Counted from the stretch's first letter, positions 18,875-28,556 are shown. The stretch: DNA of 64,000 bases from Saprospirales bacterium (GCA_016711045.1 JADJTT010000003.1:310001-374000); one strand, 5' to 3'. Made by a program: numbers and translations. The notes: a model not told the origin generated them from the sequence alone.

Positions 18875-21800
18875 ATGAACAAAATACCTTTCCTCTTGCT
18901 GGCACTGCTGGCCACTACAACCTTCTTTGCCCAAACCGAACCCGCTACCCGCTGGGCACCCGACACCTTCAAAGGACTCGAATTCCGGAATATCGGTCCC
19001 GCGCTTATGTCGGGCCGTATCGCCGATATCGCCATTAATCCGCAGGATGATAACCAATGGTATGTCGCCGTAGGCTCCGGGGGCATTTGGAAAACCACGA
19101 ATGCCGGCGTAACCTGGAAACCCATCTTCGACGAACAAGCTTCCTTCTCCACCGGCTGCGTGACCATCGACCCCTCCAACCCCAATACCATCTGGGTCGG
19201 AACCGGCGAAAATATCGGCGGACGCCACGTAGGTTTCGGCGACGGCATCTACCGAAGCGGCGATGGAGGCGCCACCTGGAAGAATATGGGCCTGAAACAA
19301 TCGGAACACATCTCCAAAATAATCGTCCACCCCGATAACTCCAACGTCATCTGGGTAGCCGTGCAAGGGCCGCTTTGGAAAAAAGGCGGCGAGCGCGGAC
19401 TCTATAAAACCACCGATGGCGGCCAAACCTGGAAGCGCGTGTTAGGTGATGCCGAATGGGTAGGCGCTACCGACCTGGCCATTGATCCACGCAACCCCAT
19501 GGTCCTCTATGCCGCCACCTGGCAACGGCACCGGACCGTCGCAGCCTATATGGGCGGCGGCCCGGGCACCGGATTGTACCGCAGTACCGACGGAGGCGAT
19601 ACCTGGGAAAAACTCACCAAAGGCCTGCCTGAATCCAGTATGGGCAAGATCGGCCTGGCGATTTCTCCCCAAAACCCCGACGTGCTCTACGCCGCTATCG
19701 AACTCGATCGCCGCACCGGCGCCGTCTACCGCTCTGCCGACCGGGGTTCGAGCTGGGAAAAACGCTCCGATGCCGTGTCGGGCGCCACCGGACCTCATTA
19801 CTACCAGGAATTGTACGCCTCCCCTCACCAATTCGATCGCATCTATCTGGTGGATGTGCGCATCCAGGTTTCCGACGACGGGGGCAAGAATTTCCGGCGA
19901 CTGAAGGAAGAACACAAGCACTCCGACAACCACGCCATCGCCTTCCGCGCCGATGACCCCGACTATTTGCTGGTAGGTACCGACGGCGGACTCTACGAAA
20001 GTTTTGACCTGGCGGAAAACTGGCGGTTCATCAATAACCTGCCCCTGACCCAGTTTTACAAAGTAGCCCTCGACGATGCCGAGCCCTTCTACAACGTATA
20101 CGGCGGCACGCAGGACAACAGCACCGAGGGAGGTCCTTCCCGCACCGATACCTGGCACGGGATTGAAAACTCCGACTGGAAAGTCGTACTCGACTGGGAC
20201 GGACACCAACCCGCCACCGAGCCCGGCAACCCCGACATCCTCTATGCCGAACGCCAGGAAGGGTACCTGGCCCGGGTGGATATCCGCACCGGGGAGGTGG
20301 TCGACATCCAGCCCCAGCCCGAAGCCGGAGAAGACTATGAACGCTACAATTGGGATGCACCCATTCTGGTGAGTCCGCACGACCCTACCCGCCTCTACTT
20401 TGCTTCCCAGCGGGTCTGGCGCTCCGACAACCGGGGCGACCAGTGGACGGCCATTTCCGGCGACCTCACTCGAGAGCAGGAGCGCATCGCCCTGCCCATC
20501 CTGGGTAGCACCCAAAGCTGGGATTCGCCCTGGGATTTTGAAGCCATGTCCAACTATAACACCATCACTTCCCTGGCCGAATCGCCCAAACAGGAAGGAT
20601 TGCTCTACGCCGGCACCGACGACGGACTCATCCAGATCACCGAAGACGGCGGCCGCAACTGGCGCAAGATCGAAGTGAGCGCCCTGCCCGGCGTACCGGC
20701 TACCGCCTTTGTCGACGACATCAAAGCCGACCTCTTCGACGCCAACACCGCCTATGTAGCGCTCGACAACCACAAGTATGGCGATTTTCAGCCTTACCTG
20801 TACAAGACCACTGACCGAGGCAAAACCTGGAAATCCATCAAAGGCAATATCCCCGACCGGACCATGGTCTGGCGGCTCGTGCAAGACCACATTAAGCCCG
20901 GCTTGCTGTTTGTCGGCACCGAATTCGGCATCTATTTTTCGGTGAATGGGGGCACGAGCTGGACCCAACTCAAAGGCGGTTTGCCCAACATCTCTTTCCG
21001 CGATCTGGCCATCCAGCGCCGGGAGAACGACCTGGTGGGCGCTTCCTTTGGAAGGGGCTTTTTCATTCTGGATGACTACAGCGCCCTGCGCGCTATTTCT
21101 GACGAACAACTCAACGCAGAAGCCACCCTTTTCCCATCCCGGAAAGCCTGGTGGTTTATCCCGAAATCGCATATTGGCTTCGAGGAAAATGACAGTCAGG
21201 GCGCCGCGCACTTTTTGGCGCCCAATCCACCTCATGGAGCGGTATTTACCTATTATTTAAAAGAAGAAATAAAGACAAAGAAAGCCACCCGGCAGGAAAA
21301 GGAAAAAGCCCTGGCCAAGGAGCAAAAAAACGCTTCCTTCCCGGGTTGGGATACCGTAGAAGCCGAACGCCGCGAAGAAGCACCAAAAATCTGGCTGACC
21401 GTGAAAGACCGGGATGGAAACGTCGTGCGCCGCGTGGAAGGCCCTGTGAAAAGCGGGTTCCACCGCATAGCCTGGGACCTCCGGTATCCTTCTCCTGAAG
21501 CGATTCCGTTGGAAAAGAAGCCCACTGATCCGGAGGAACACGAACCCACCGGCCTGATGGCCGCACCCGGGCAGTATACCGTTTCCCTGTCCAAAGAGGT
21601 GGATGGAGTAGTCACAGAACTATCCAAGCCTCAGTCTTTTGAAGTCGTACCCCTGCGCAAAGGCTCGCTGCATGGCCCCACCCCCGCAGAGGCCGCCCAA
21701 TTCTGGCGGGCTTATGAAGAAGCAGTGGGCGCCCATTCGGTCATTCAATTGACGATGGGGAATGCCCTGAAAAAAGTCGAAGCCATGAAAACTGCCCTGG

Positions 21801-22126
21801 CGCGGACTGCTGCTCCTCCAGGCCAGTTGGATACTCGCCTGCATACCCTGCGCATGGAATTGATGGACCTGGACGAGCAGTTGAACGGCAACCATTCCAA
21901 ACAACAGCCCGGCGAGAAGACCAGTCCCACCATAGGCTACCGTTTGTTTGAAGTGAGCCGTGTCGTGAGTCAATCTACTTTTGGACCGACAGCCACGAGC
22001 CGCCGGATGCTGGAGATTGCGCATGCGGAGCTAAGCGATTTTCGGGTGAAACTGGAGGCTGCGACGGCAAAAATGACAGGATTGGAAAAGGAAATGAAAG
22101 CAGCCGGAGCCCCGTGGGTGGAGTAG
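18875..22126 (+). CDS. Secreted sortilin/BNR-repeat beta-propeller protein
   Basis: An ATG at 18875 opens a signal peptide (MNKIPFLLLALLATTTFFAQ); the longer upstream frame overlaps the divergent gene and is rejected. The 1083-residue product is dominated by BNR/VPS10-like repeats with Ser/Thr-x-Asp-x-Gly-x-x-W words (TTNAGVTW, SGDGGATW, TTDGGQTW, STDGGDTW, SADRGSSW). These repeats form beta-propellers found in sortilin- and glycosidase-like proteins. A Lys/Glu-rich linker (about 800-830) leads into a beta domain with RIAWDLRYPSPE and a helical tail. No T9SS sorting tail is seen. Its relatives are common exported proteins of Bacteroidota with unclear substrates. A strong terminator follows at 22161. 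Confidence 0.85.
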   Translation: MNKIPFLLLALLATTTFFAQTEPATRWAPDTFKGLEFRNIGPALMSGRIADIAINPQDDNQWYVAVGSGGIWKTTNAGVTWKPIFDEQASFSTGCVTIDPSNPNTIWVGTGENIGGRHVGFGDGIYRSGDGGATWKNMGLKQSEHISKIIVHPDNSNVIWVAVQGPLWKKGGERGLYKTTDGGQTWKRVLGDAEWVGATDLAIDPRNPMVLYAATWQRHRTVAAYMGGGPGTGLYRSTDGGDTWEKLTKGLPESSMGKIGLAISPQNPDVLYAAIELDRRTGAVYRSADRGSSWEKRSDAVSGATGPHYYQELYASPHQFDRIYLVDVRIQVSDDGGKNFRRLKEEHKHSDNHAIAFRADDPDYLLVGTDGGLYESFDLAENWRFINNLPLTQFYKVALDDAEPFYNVYGGTQDNSTEGGPSRTDTWHGIENSDWKVVLDWDGHQPATEPGNPDILYAERQEGYLARVDIRTGEVVDIQPQPEAGEDYERYNWDAPILVSPHDPTRLYFASQRVWRSDNRGDQWTAISGDLTREQERIALPILGSTQSWDSPWDFEAMSNYNTITSLAESPKQEGLLYAGTDDGLIQITEDGGRNWRKIEVSALPGVPATAFVDDIKADLFDANTAYVALDNHKYGDFQPYLYKTTDRGKTWKSIKGNIPDRTMVWRLVQDHIKPGLLFVGTEFGIYFSVNGGTSWTQLKGGLPNISFRDLAIQRRENDLVGASFGRGFFILDDYSALRAISDEQLNAEATLFPSRKAWWFIPKSHIGFEENDSQGAAHFLAPNPPHGAVFTYYLKEEIKTKKATRQEKEKALAKEQKNASFPGWDTVEAERREEAPKIWLTVKDRDGNVVRRVEGPVKSGFHRIAWDLRYPSPEAIPLEKKPTDPEEHEPTGLMAAPGQYTVSLSKEVDGVVTELSKPQSFEVVPLRKGSLHGPTPAEAAQFWRAYEEAVGAHSVIQLTMGNALKKVEAMKTALARTAAPPGQLDTRLHTLRMELMDLDEQLNGNHSKQQPGEKTSPTIGYRLFEVSRVVSQSTFGPTATSRRMLEIAHAELSDFRVKLEAATAKMTGLEKEMKAAGAPWVE

Positions 22127-22160
22127 AGCCTAATTACGGCCTTTTCTGATTTCTTTAATC

Positions 22161-22208
22161 ACAGGAGAGGGAATTCCTTTGGTATTCCCTCTCCTGTTTA
22201 TTTTTTGT
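22161..22208 (+). terminator. Rho-independent terminator after the BNR-repeat gene
   Basis: A perfect 14-bp stem (ACAGGAGAGGGAAT, 22161-22174, with 22184-22197) encloses a 9-nt loop and is followed by TTATTTTTTG. It lies 35 bp after the stop at 22126. Confidence 0.85.
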
Positions 22209-22251
22209 TAGCGAACAACCCTACTAAAACCCAAACACGGGGGAAGGTTCT

Positions 22252-22346
22252 TTTAATTAATTTATAAACACTGTGGCCGCAGACAGTAGTGTTTATAAGC
22301 ATATTTTGCCGCCTTCGGCGGGCGACAAAATATGCCTGATTAATTT
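22252..22346. repeat. Nested intergenic palindromes
   Basis: TTATAAACACT (22262-22272) pairs with AGTGTTTATAA (22288-22298). Immediately after, GCATATTTTGCCGCC (22299-22313) pairs with GGCGG and CAAAATATGC (22317-22335). Outer TTAATTAAT and ATTAATT may close the whole structure into a cruciform-like fold. The rest of 22209-22548 shows no gene; I see no consensus promoter for the gene at 22549. Confidence 0.6.
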
Positions 22347-22548
22347 TGTCGCACTACTTATCCAAAATTAGCGCTACTTTTACACCTTCTTATCTATGAT
22401 AAGATTCGCATGTCACCTACCAGATTTGAATGGCTTCTTCTGAAGCTGTTCAGGGGCTAGTGGAGCCTCTTTTCCTCCAAGAGCATTTTTATTCAAATAA
22501 TGGATATCGCCGCCTGGTGCAGACGTTTCCCTTATTAATCTTTTTGCC

Positions 22549-24357
22549 ATGAAAAACGCACATTCGTTTCATATTCCGGTGATGGGGATCGGATTCTCCC
22601 TCGAGACCCCGTTGAAGGTGGCCCATTTCGGCATGGACTCTGTTATCTCCATCGGGGATGATATCCTGCTGGAGAAGTTGAGAAAGTTTTATTGCGATAA
22701 GGAGGGGATCCCCTATCAGGAGATCACGGATGAAACCGAAGATTACCGGGCAAAAAGGATTACCTCCTTTCTGAACCTGATCCACGACCTGTCCGTGAAG
22801 AAATTTGAAGCCTTAAAAAATGCGACCATTGAAAAGAGCAACGAACTGAAAGAATACTTCAATATGTTGCCCGACAGTTCCGCCGTGAAACAGGAGTTCC
22901 GGAAATTAACCGCCCAGAATTTCAGTTTGGATAAAGTCCGGAACTGGGTGAAGGAGAACCTTTACATGGGTAGCATTGATGTGAATATCATGACCAAGGT
23001 GGATAAGGAAAATTATCGCAATGACGAAAAATTGCCCGCTGAATACAACGATGCCCATGCCGGACTCCGGGGGTATATGAATAGCGACCTGAACTCTTCC
23101 ATCGTGTTTTCGGCAGGGATGAACCCAAGGCTTTACGCCTACCTGGAGAAATTTGACGGCCTCTATCCCGATCAAACCGGGGAATTAAAAAAGAAGATCA
23201 TACTCAAAGTCAGCGACTACCGGTCGGCCCTGATCCAGGGTAAATTCCTGGCTAAAAAAGGCCTGTGGGTGTCGGAATACCGGATCGAATCCGGACTGAA
23301 TTGCGGAGGCCATGCATTCGCCACCGATGGATATCTCATGGGCCCGATCCTGGCCGAATTCAGGGATAAACGAGATGAATTGGTCCAGTCTATTCACCAG
23401 GTCCTGGTAAAAGCGCTTTCCGACAAAAATCGCCCCGTACCTGAATCCCCGCTACCCTTGAAGATCACCGCCCAGGGAGGGGTAGGCACGGCGGAGGAAC
23501 ATCAATTTCTGCTCGATCATTACCAGGTCGATTCCGTGGGTTGGGGCACGCCTTTTCTGCTGGTGCCCGAAGCCACGACGGTCGACCACGCTACGCTCAA
23601 TAAACTGGTGGCCGCAAAGGAAGAAGATCTGTACCTGAGCAATATTTCCCCGTTAGGTGTCCCGTTCCACAGCCTTCGAGGCAATACGAAAGACCTGGAA
23701 AAAGCATCGCACGTGGAGAAGGGAAGAGCCGGGAGTGCATGCCCGAAACGGTTCCTGGCCCTCAATAATGAGTATACGGATAAAGCAGTCTGTACGGCTT
23801 CCCGCCAATATCAGCATTTGAAGATCATGGAACTCGACAAAGAAGGGCTGTCTCCCGAGGCGTATCAACGCAAATTTGATCAGATCGTGGAAAAATCCTG
23901 CATTTGCGTGGGCCTGGGTACCACCGTCCTGCTGGCCAACAACCTCGACACCAAGGTTGAAGGCAACGGCGTTTCCATTTGTCCAGGGCCAAATCTGGCC
24001 TATTTCTCGCGCATCATGAGTTTACGGGAGATCACCGACCATATCTACGGACGATTCAACGCGATCTCCCGAAGCGATCGGCCCCATATGTTCGTAAAAG
24101 AGCTCACCATTTATCTCGATTACCTGAAAAATAAATTGGAGGAATCAAGGCTCTCCATGACCGATAAGCAACAAAAATACCTGCTGACTTTTACAGAAAA
24201 CCTGAAAGAAGGGGTCAACTACTATTACAGCTTATTCAGCGACCTGAATGGCATTTTTGAAGACACCAAGACCACCATTCTCAAGCAATTGAATGCGGGT
24301 AAAAGGGCATTGCAACTCCTGAGCATCGAAATAGAAAAGTTATCCGTTTGCGTGTAG
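22549..24357 (+). CDS. Conserved protein of unknown function, possibly a TIM-barrel enzyme
   Basis: The 602-residue protein begins HSFHIPVMGIGFSLETPLKVAHFG and has no signal peptide or membrane span. A helical insert (about 65-200) is followed by a part with barrel-like words: LNCGGHAFATDG, ITAQGGVGTAEEH, VDSVGWGTPFLLVPEATTVD and a Cys cluster (CPKR, CTAS, CICVGLG, CPGP). The GGVGTAEEH segment and following GTPF resemble phosphate or flavin sites of nitronate monooxygenase- or glutamate-synthase-like barrels, and the Cys could bind a metal or Fe-S cluster. That is only a suggestion. A helical C-terminal tail (about 510-600) closes the protein. It stands alone between two secreted-protein genes, without an operon partner. 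Confidence 0.65.
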   Translation: MKNAHSFHIPVMGIGFSLETPLKVAHFGMDSVISIGDDILLEKLRKFYCDKEGIPYQEITDETEDYRAKRITSFLNLIHDLSVKKFEALKNATIEKSNELKEYFNMLPDSSAVKQEFRKLTAQNFSLDKVRNWVKENLYMGSIDVNIMTKVDKENYRNDEKLPAEYNDAHAGLRGYMNSDLNSSIVFSAGMNPRLYAYLEKFDGLYPDQTGELKKKIILKVSDYRSALIQGKFLAKKGLWVSEYRIESGLNCGGHAFATDGYLMGPILAEFRDKRDELVQSIHQVLVKALSDKNRPVPESPLPLKITAQGGVGTAEEHQFLLDHYQVDSVGWGTPFLLVPEATTVDHATLNKLVAAKEEDLYLSNISPLGVPFHSLRGNTKDLEKASHVEKGRAGSACPKRFLALNNEYTDKAVCTASRQYQHLKIMELDKEGLSPEAYQRKFDQIVEKSCICVGLGTTVLLANNLDTKVEGNGVSICPGPNLAYFSRIMSLREITDHIYGRFNAISRSDRPHMFVKELTIYLDYLKNKLEESRLSMTDKQQKYLLTFTENLKEGVNYYYSLFSDLNGIFEDTKTTILKQLNAGKRALQLLSIEIEKLSVCV

Positions 24358-24371
24358 GGAAAAGGATAAGG

Positions 24372-26732
24372 TTATTTTACAATAACTACATCTCCTTTCG
24401 CTTGCATTTTTTCGCCGTCTAAATACGCTATCTCCGCCAGCCAGACGAAGGTCCCTTCCTGGATTTTCCGTCCGTTAAAACTTCCGTCCCATCCAAAACC
24501 AGGATCGTTGGGCGGGAAGTTATATTGTTCAAACACCAGCTCTCCCCACCTGGAAAAGACTTTGAGGCTGTTTATCTGCCGGACGCTTTTTCCCGCAAAC
24601 ACGGTCAGACGGTCGTTAATACCATCAAAATTGGGGGAAAAGATATTGGGTACATAAATATCTCTGACCTTCAGTACATGCACAATCAGACTGTCGCTCC
24701 CGGCGCAGCCATCTTCCGATGTGACGGTAAGGGTGTAGGCCGTGGTTTCATAGGGTCCAGCCACAGGCGCCAGACAATCGACACAGGAAAGGCCGTAGGC
24801 GGGCGACCAACTACTAGTCTGCGGGTCCAGATTGATAATGACCTGAATGGGCTGACTCTCCCCCAGCATCAGCGTCAGGTCTTCTCCCACATATACCGCG
24901 GGGATGAGCGCTGCGGTGAGGGTACCCGTGGTGTTGGCGGTGCAGCCATTGGCATCCTGCACGGTGAGGGTATAGCTGCCGGAGGTCAATCCGACAAACA
25001 CTGTATCTGTGCTGAAATCATTGAAAAGGGCGTATTGGTAGGGCGGCACGCCTCCCTCCACATCCTGCACGATTGCAAGCCCTGTATCATACCCTTCACA
25101 ACCGGGATCGACAAAGAGGGCGGACAAGCTGAGGGAAGGAGGCTCCTGAAGGATAGCAGAGGCAGTAACCGTGCAACCCGCCATATCCGTAACGGTCACC
25201 GTACAATCACCTGCAGGCAGGCCGCTGGTGGTCGATTGGGTATTGCCGGTGCTCCACAAAAATGTATATCCAGGTACGCCCCCTTGAGGAAGGGCAGACA
25301 AGGTCCCGTCCTGGCCGCCATTACAAGATACATTGAACCCATTGAAATTGGACGCATTCAAGCTTGCAGCAAGGACAGGTGGCTCCTGGATTTCCCCAAT
25401 TAGCACCACATCGTTTCCGTAGGTGTCGTTAATGGTAATGAGATAAGTTCCGGTGGGGAGATTGGGAATGGCCTCGGGCGTATTGATTCCCGGAAGGTTG
25501 CCGCTGCCTGAGGGAGTCCCTCCCAGCCGCTCCCAGGTATAGGCAAAAGGGGGCGTCCCATCCACGACAAAAAACGTCAACACCCCATTCTGATCACCAT
25601 GGCAAATCACGGGCTGGCCGCTCACACTTCCGGTCATTTCACAAATAATGGCATCGAGCGTAAGGTTAAGGATGCTGTCGCACCCGTTGTACGCCGTCTC
25701 GACTTCCACATACTGCCCCGGCGGGAAATACCAGGAGTTGCCCACGTAGAGGCTATCGGTTTCGCAAATAGCGGCGCTCAGGTCGGTTATGGAAGTCTGC
25801 AGTACCGAAAGGGATACATGGACCGTACTGTCACAACCATGGAGGGTGGTAAGCAGAAATGAATAATTGCCCGGATCGCACAAGGTGGTATCCGCCACTT
25901 CGAAGCAGTCCCCGCTGCATATTTCCGGAAAAAGATCGGTGGTAGCCGGGGCAAAAACGTCGACGGTCATACAGGATGGGGCCACGGTGTCGCATACATT
26001 GAAGGCGGTGACACACAACTGGTAGTTGCCCGGGGAAGCGAACGTAATATCCGTCGAATTGCCGTCTCCGGCATACACGCCATTGAGGGTCCATTGATAA
26101 AAATTGGCCCCATTGATAGCCGGTATGGAATAGGTCGTCGGTTCGGAAATGCAAACCTCTATAGGTCCTGCCACCGGTTCTGCCGGCGGAAGCGGTGGCA
26201 CCATGGTGCTACCCTGCGTGACATGGATGGTGTAGTGGCATACATCTCCCCAGTTTCCATCCATAGCAAAGAAATAGTACTGCCCAATGACCAGGGGTAC
26301 GGTATTGGTAAAAACACCCGTCTCTCCCTGCATAATATCTCCATCGCAATTGGAGACGAGGTTGAAATTTTCGCAATCGAGGCTTTCATAAATGCCCACT
26401 TCCAGCCCATAGCCCGTATTGCAATTGGAAGCCGTCACCGTGATCGTCAGGTTTGTACTGCCGGCGATAAAGGCAATCCACTGCATGTGGTGCACGGTAG
26501 TGGTGCAGAAACCGGGAGGAGCCTCTCCCTGTTGCGGGTCGTCGTTGATACCGGTATAGCCGTCGATATCGCAGATGACACAGGCATCAATGCAAAAGGA
26601 AGTCATATCCGGCTCTGGGCCACAGGGAACAGGTTGGGCAACCGACGCAACTACCGAACCTAAAGCAAGAAGACAGACGTAAAATATCCGGTAGCTACTT
26701 TTTGAATAGCGGTAGTATCGTGGCATAATCAA
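24372..26732 (-). CDS. T9SS type B exoprotein with SprB/PKD-like repeats
   Basis: The 786-residue product has a signal peptide (YVCLLALGSVVASVAQ), an N-terminal beta domain, PKD/Ig-like segments and several SprB-type repeats (GSVSGQPVICHGDQNG, VSCNGGQDGTLSA, PGYTFLWSTGNTQST). It ends in a gliding-motility-associated CHU_C tail (VPNIFSPNFDGINDRL ... GWDGSFNGRKIQEGTFVW). That tail is the type B sorting signal for the type IX secretion system, so the protein should be secreted or bound to the surface. The family includes adhesins; adhesion or gliding is a reasonable guess. Start at 26732 or at the next ATG (26726) are both possible. It is convergent with the unknown gene ending at 24357. Confidence 0.85.
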   Translation of the reverse strand: MIMPRYYRYSKSSYRIFYVCLLALGSVVASVAQPVPCGPEPDMTSFCIDACVICDIDGYTGINDDPQQGEAPPGFCTTTVHHMQWIAFIAGSTNLTITVTASNCNTGYGLEVGIYESLDCENFNLVSNCDGDIMQGETGVFTNTVPLVIGQYYFFAMDGNWGDVCHYTIHVTQGSTMVPPLPPAEPVAGPIEVCISEPTTYSIPAINGANFYQWTLNGVYAGDGNSTDITFASPGNYQLCVTAFNVCDTVAPSCMTVDVFAPATTDLFPEICSGDCFEVADTTLCDPGNYSFLLTTLHGCDSTVHVSLSVLQTSITDLSAAICETDSLYVGNSWYFPPGQYVEVETAYNGCDSILNLTLDAIICEMTGSVSGQPVICHGDQNGVLTFFVVDGTPPFAYTWERLGGTPSGSGNLPGINTPEAIPNLPTGTYLITINDTYGNDVVLIGEIQEPPVLAASLNASNFNGFNVSCNGGQDGTLSALPQGGVPGYTFLWSTGNTQSTTSGLPAGDCTVTVTDMAGCTVTASAILQEPPSLSLSALFVDPGCEGYDTGLAIVQDVEGGVPPYQYALFNDFSTDTVFVGLTSGSYTLTVQDANGCTANTTGTLTAALIPAVYVGEDLTLMLGESQPIQVIINLDPQTSSWSPAYGLSCVDCLAPVAGPYETTAYTLTVTSEDGCAGSDSLIVHVLKVRDIYVPNIFSPNFDGINDRLTVFAGKSVRQINSLKVFSRWGELVFEQYNFPPNDPGFGWDGSFNGRKIQEGTFVWLAEIAYLDGEKMQAKGDVVIVK

Positions 26733-26784
26733 AAAATATGGTTCAATAAGTATCAGGTGTTAAATGTACGCTTTACGTTGCACC

Positions 26785-26816
26785 GTTGCCAGGTTGAATT
26801 ATATTAAATAGCTTTG
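26785..26816 (+). promoter_or_regulatory. Candidate promoter of the ECF sigma gene
   Basis: GTTG (26785-26788, one mismatch to the -33 TTTG) is followed after 20 bp by TAGCTTTG (26809-26816), an exact TAnnTTTG. The expected transcription start is about 26823. This excludes an earlier translation start at 26814 and implies an almost leaderless message with ATG at 26826. Confidence 0.55.
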
Positions 26817-26825
26817 CACCGCACC

Positions 26826-27377
26826 ATGTCCACACCACTCGCACATACCACCCTCGATAAGCCATTATTTGAACAGTTGTTCAAGGCCCACTTCGTTGCC
26901 CTGTGCAACTTCGGCTATCAGCTGGTGCAGGATATGGACAGTGCGAAGGATATCGCCCAGAAGGTCTTCATCAACCTCTGGGAAAACCGCGAAGGCATCG
27001 ACCCGAAACGGTCTGTCCAGTCGTACCTCTACACCTCGGTGCGCAACCGCTGCCTCAACCACATCCGCGACCAAAAGAAATACCGAAGCCAGGTGCTCGA
27101 CCTCGAGATCATGGATATAGAGATCAGCATTGAATCCGACGACTCCGGACTGGAAGAACTTCAGGATAAAATAACGGAAGCCCTCTCGACCTTACCGGAA
27201 AAGTGCCGACTGGTCTTCGAAATGAGCCGGTTTCAGGATAAGAAATATAAAGACATCGCCGCAGAATTGAATATTTCAGAAAAAACGGTGGAGGCGCATA
27301 TGTCCCGGGCGTTGAAGACGCTGAGGGAGGAGTTGAAAGAGTATTTTCCGCTCTTTCTACTCCTGGGATTATTATAA
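26826..27377 (+). CDS. ECF RNA polymerase sigma factor, FecI-like
   Basis: The 183-residue protein has the two ECF sigma regions: region 2 (EQLFKAHFVALCNFGYQ ... DIAQKVFINLWENR, binding core polymerase and the -10) and region 4 (STLPEKCRLVFEMSRF ... IAAELNISEKTVEAHMSRAL, a helix-turn-helix). The start at 26826 is chosen because a consensus -7 box overlaps the upstream alternative. The gene is followed by a FecR anti-sigma gene, a TonB-dependent transducer and a DUF4249 lipoprotein. That order is the standard cell-surface-signalling cassette of Bacteroidota, so it probably activates the downstream transport genes in response to an external ligand. An inverted repeat separates it from fecR. Confidence 0.92.
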   Translation: MSTPLAHTTLDKPLFEQLFKAHFVALCNFGYQLVQDMDSAKDIAQKVFINLWENREGIDPKRSVQSYLYTSVRNRCLNHIRDQKKYRSQVLDLEIMDIEISIESDDSGLEELQDKITEALSTLPEKCRLVFEMSRFQDKKYKDIAAELNISEKTVEAHMSRALKTLREELKEYFPLFLLLGLL

Positions 27378-27385
27378 ATATTTGA

Positions 27386-27480
27386 ACCGCAAAGGCGCTA
27401 AGAACGCTAAGACGTTGTGTTTTTACAACTGACCCAATTGCAAAGGCTAGATCTCTTTGCGTTCTTAGCGCCTTTGCGGT
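27386..27480. repeat. 22-bp perfect inverted repeat between sigma and FecR genes
   Basis: ACCGCAAAGGCGCTAAGAAC plus GC (27386-27407) is perfectly inverted at 27459-27480, with about 51 bp between. It is AT/GC mixed with no T-tract. The sequence type (CTTAGCGCCTTTGCGG) looks like an interspersed palindrome. Alternatively it is a partial terminator between sigma and anti-sigma genes. Confidence 0.75.
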
Positions 27481-27551
27481 AGAAAACAATGAAAAAATGA
27501 TATAGGGTAAAAGCTATCCCAAGTGTATAACCAATAGAGAAGAACCATAAA

Positions 27552-28556
27552 ATGAGCGAAAGCAATACACATATCGACTATTTCGCACTCATCCCCAAGT
27601 ACTTGAGTGGAAATGCCAGCGATTCAGAGGTGAAGCTGCTGGAAGATTGGGTATTGGCCGACTCAGCAAATAAAGCCCAGTTTAACGCCTTCAAAAAGGC
27701 CTGGATTCTGTCTGCCATAAAGAAGGATGACCAACAAATAGACGTGGCGCAAGAGTGGCAATCCACTTCCAGCCAGTTATTTCAGGAGGCTAAAACGGTG
27801 TCGCTGCAACCGAAAGCCAACCGTGGGACCGCTTTTTTCTTCCGCATTGCCGCCGCTGTAACGGTGCTTATGGTAGCCTCGATCTGGCTTTTCCAATACC
27901 TGAACCGGGGCGAATCCATGGAGCTGGCCACTCAAAATACGGTAGAAGACAATCGCCTGCCCGATGGTTCCCAAATCGCCATGAACCAATATTCCCAGCT
28001 GAAGTATGCGCCTTCGACCAATAAAAAATACCGGCGGGTGGAATTGAGCGGCGACGCCTTCTTTGAAGTCGAACGCGACACGGCCCGTCCCTTCGTGATC
28101 ACTACCCAAAACGTGGAGATCGAAGTGCTGGGCACCGCCTTTTATGTCGATGCCCGCGAAGACCAAACACAAGTACAGGTGATCGTCCAGTCGGGCACCG
28201 TCTCCGTGAAAGCCGGCAGCCAACAGGTCATCCTTACGGCCAACGAAATCGGCATCTACGATAAAGCCGCCGGTGAGTTGACGAAAAAAGTCAACGAGGA
28301 CGTAAACTACATGGCTTGGAAAACGGGATTTCTGGTGTTCGAAAATTCAACCCTGGCACAGGTTGTTTTCGACCTCAACAGGAAGTTCCATTCAAAAATT
28401 TCCATTGCCAGGCCCGAGTTAAAAACCTGCGAGATCACCGCCAACTTTGACCATCAATCACTGGAAGCTACCGTGAAGATCATTGAAAAAACCCTTCACA
28501 TCCAGGCGGAGAGAAACGGCGAGGAAATCGTCTTCTCCGGAAAAGGATGTGAATAG
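27552..28556 (+). CDS. FecR-family anti-sigma factor
   Basis: The 334-residue protein has a cytoplasmic N-terminal DUF4880-like part (IPKYLSGNASDSEVKLLEDW), one membrane helix (about 95-115, FFFRIAAAVTVLMVASIW), a periplasmic FecR domain (EDNRLPDGSQIAMN ... RVELSGDAFFEVERD ... IEVLGTAFYVDAR) and a DUF4974 C-terminal part (YMAWKTGFLVFENSTLAQVV). It should bind the ECF sigma factor encoded upstream, and receive a signal from the STN domain of the TonB-dependent protein encoded downstream. The distance from the sigma gene is 174 bp and contains a 22-bp inverted repeat. Confidence 0.92.
   Translation: MSESNTHIDYFALIPKYLSGNASDSEVKLLEDWVLADSANKAQFNAFKKAWILSAIKKDDQQIDVAQEWQSTSSQLFQEAKTVSLQPKANRGTAFFFRIAAAVTVLMVASIWLFQYLNRGESMELATQNTVEDNRLPDGSQIAMNQYSQLKYAPSTNKKYRRVELSGDAFFEVERDTARPFVITTQNVEIEVLGTAFYVDAREDQTQVQVIVQSGTVSVKAGSQQVILTANEIGIYDKAAGELTKKVNEDVNYMAWKTGFLVFENSTLAQVVFDLNRKFHSKISIARPELKTCEITANFDHQSLEATVKIIEKTLHIQAERNGEEIVFSGKGCE

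Noticed and set aside
19442..21235. 597-residue minus-strand frame within the BNR-repeat gene
   Set aside because: It is a shadow of the repetitive GC-rich plus-strand gene with no recognisable domain.
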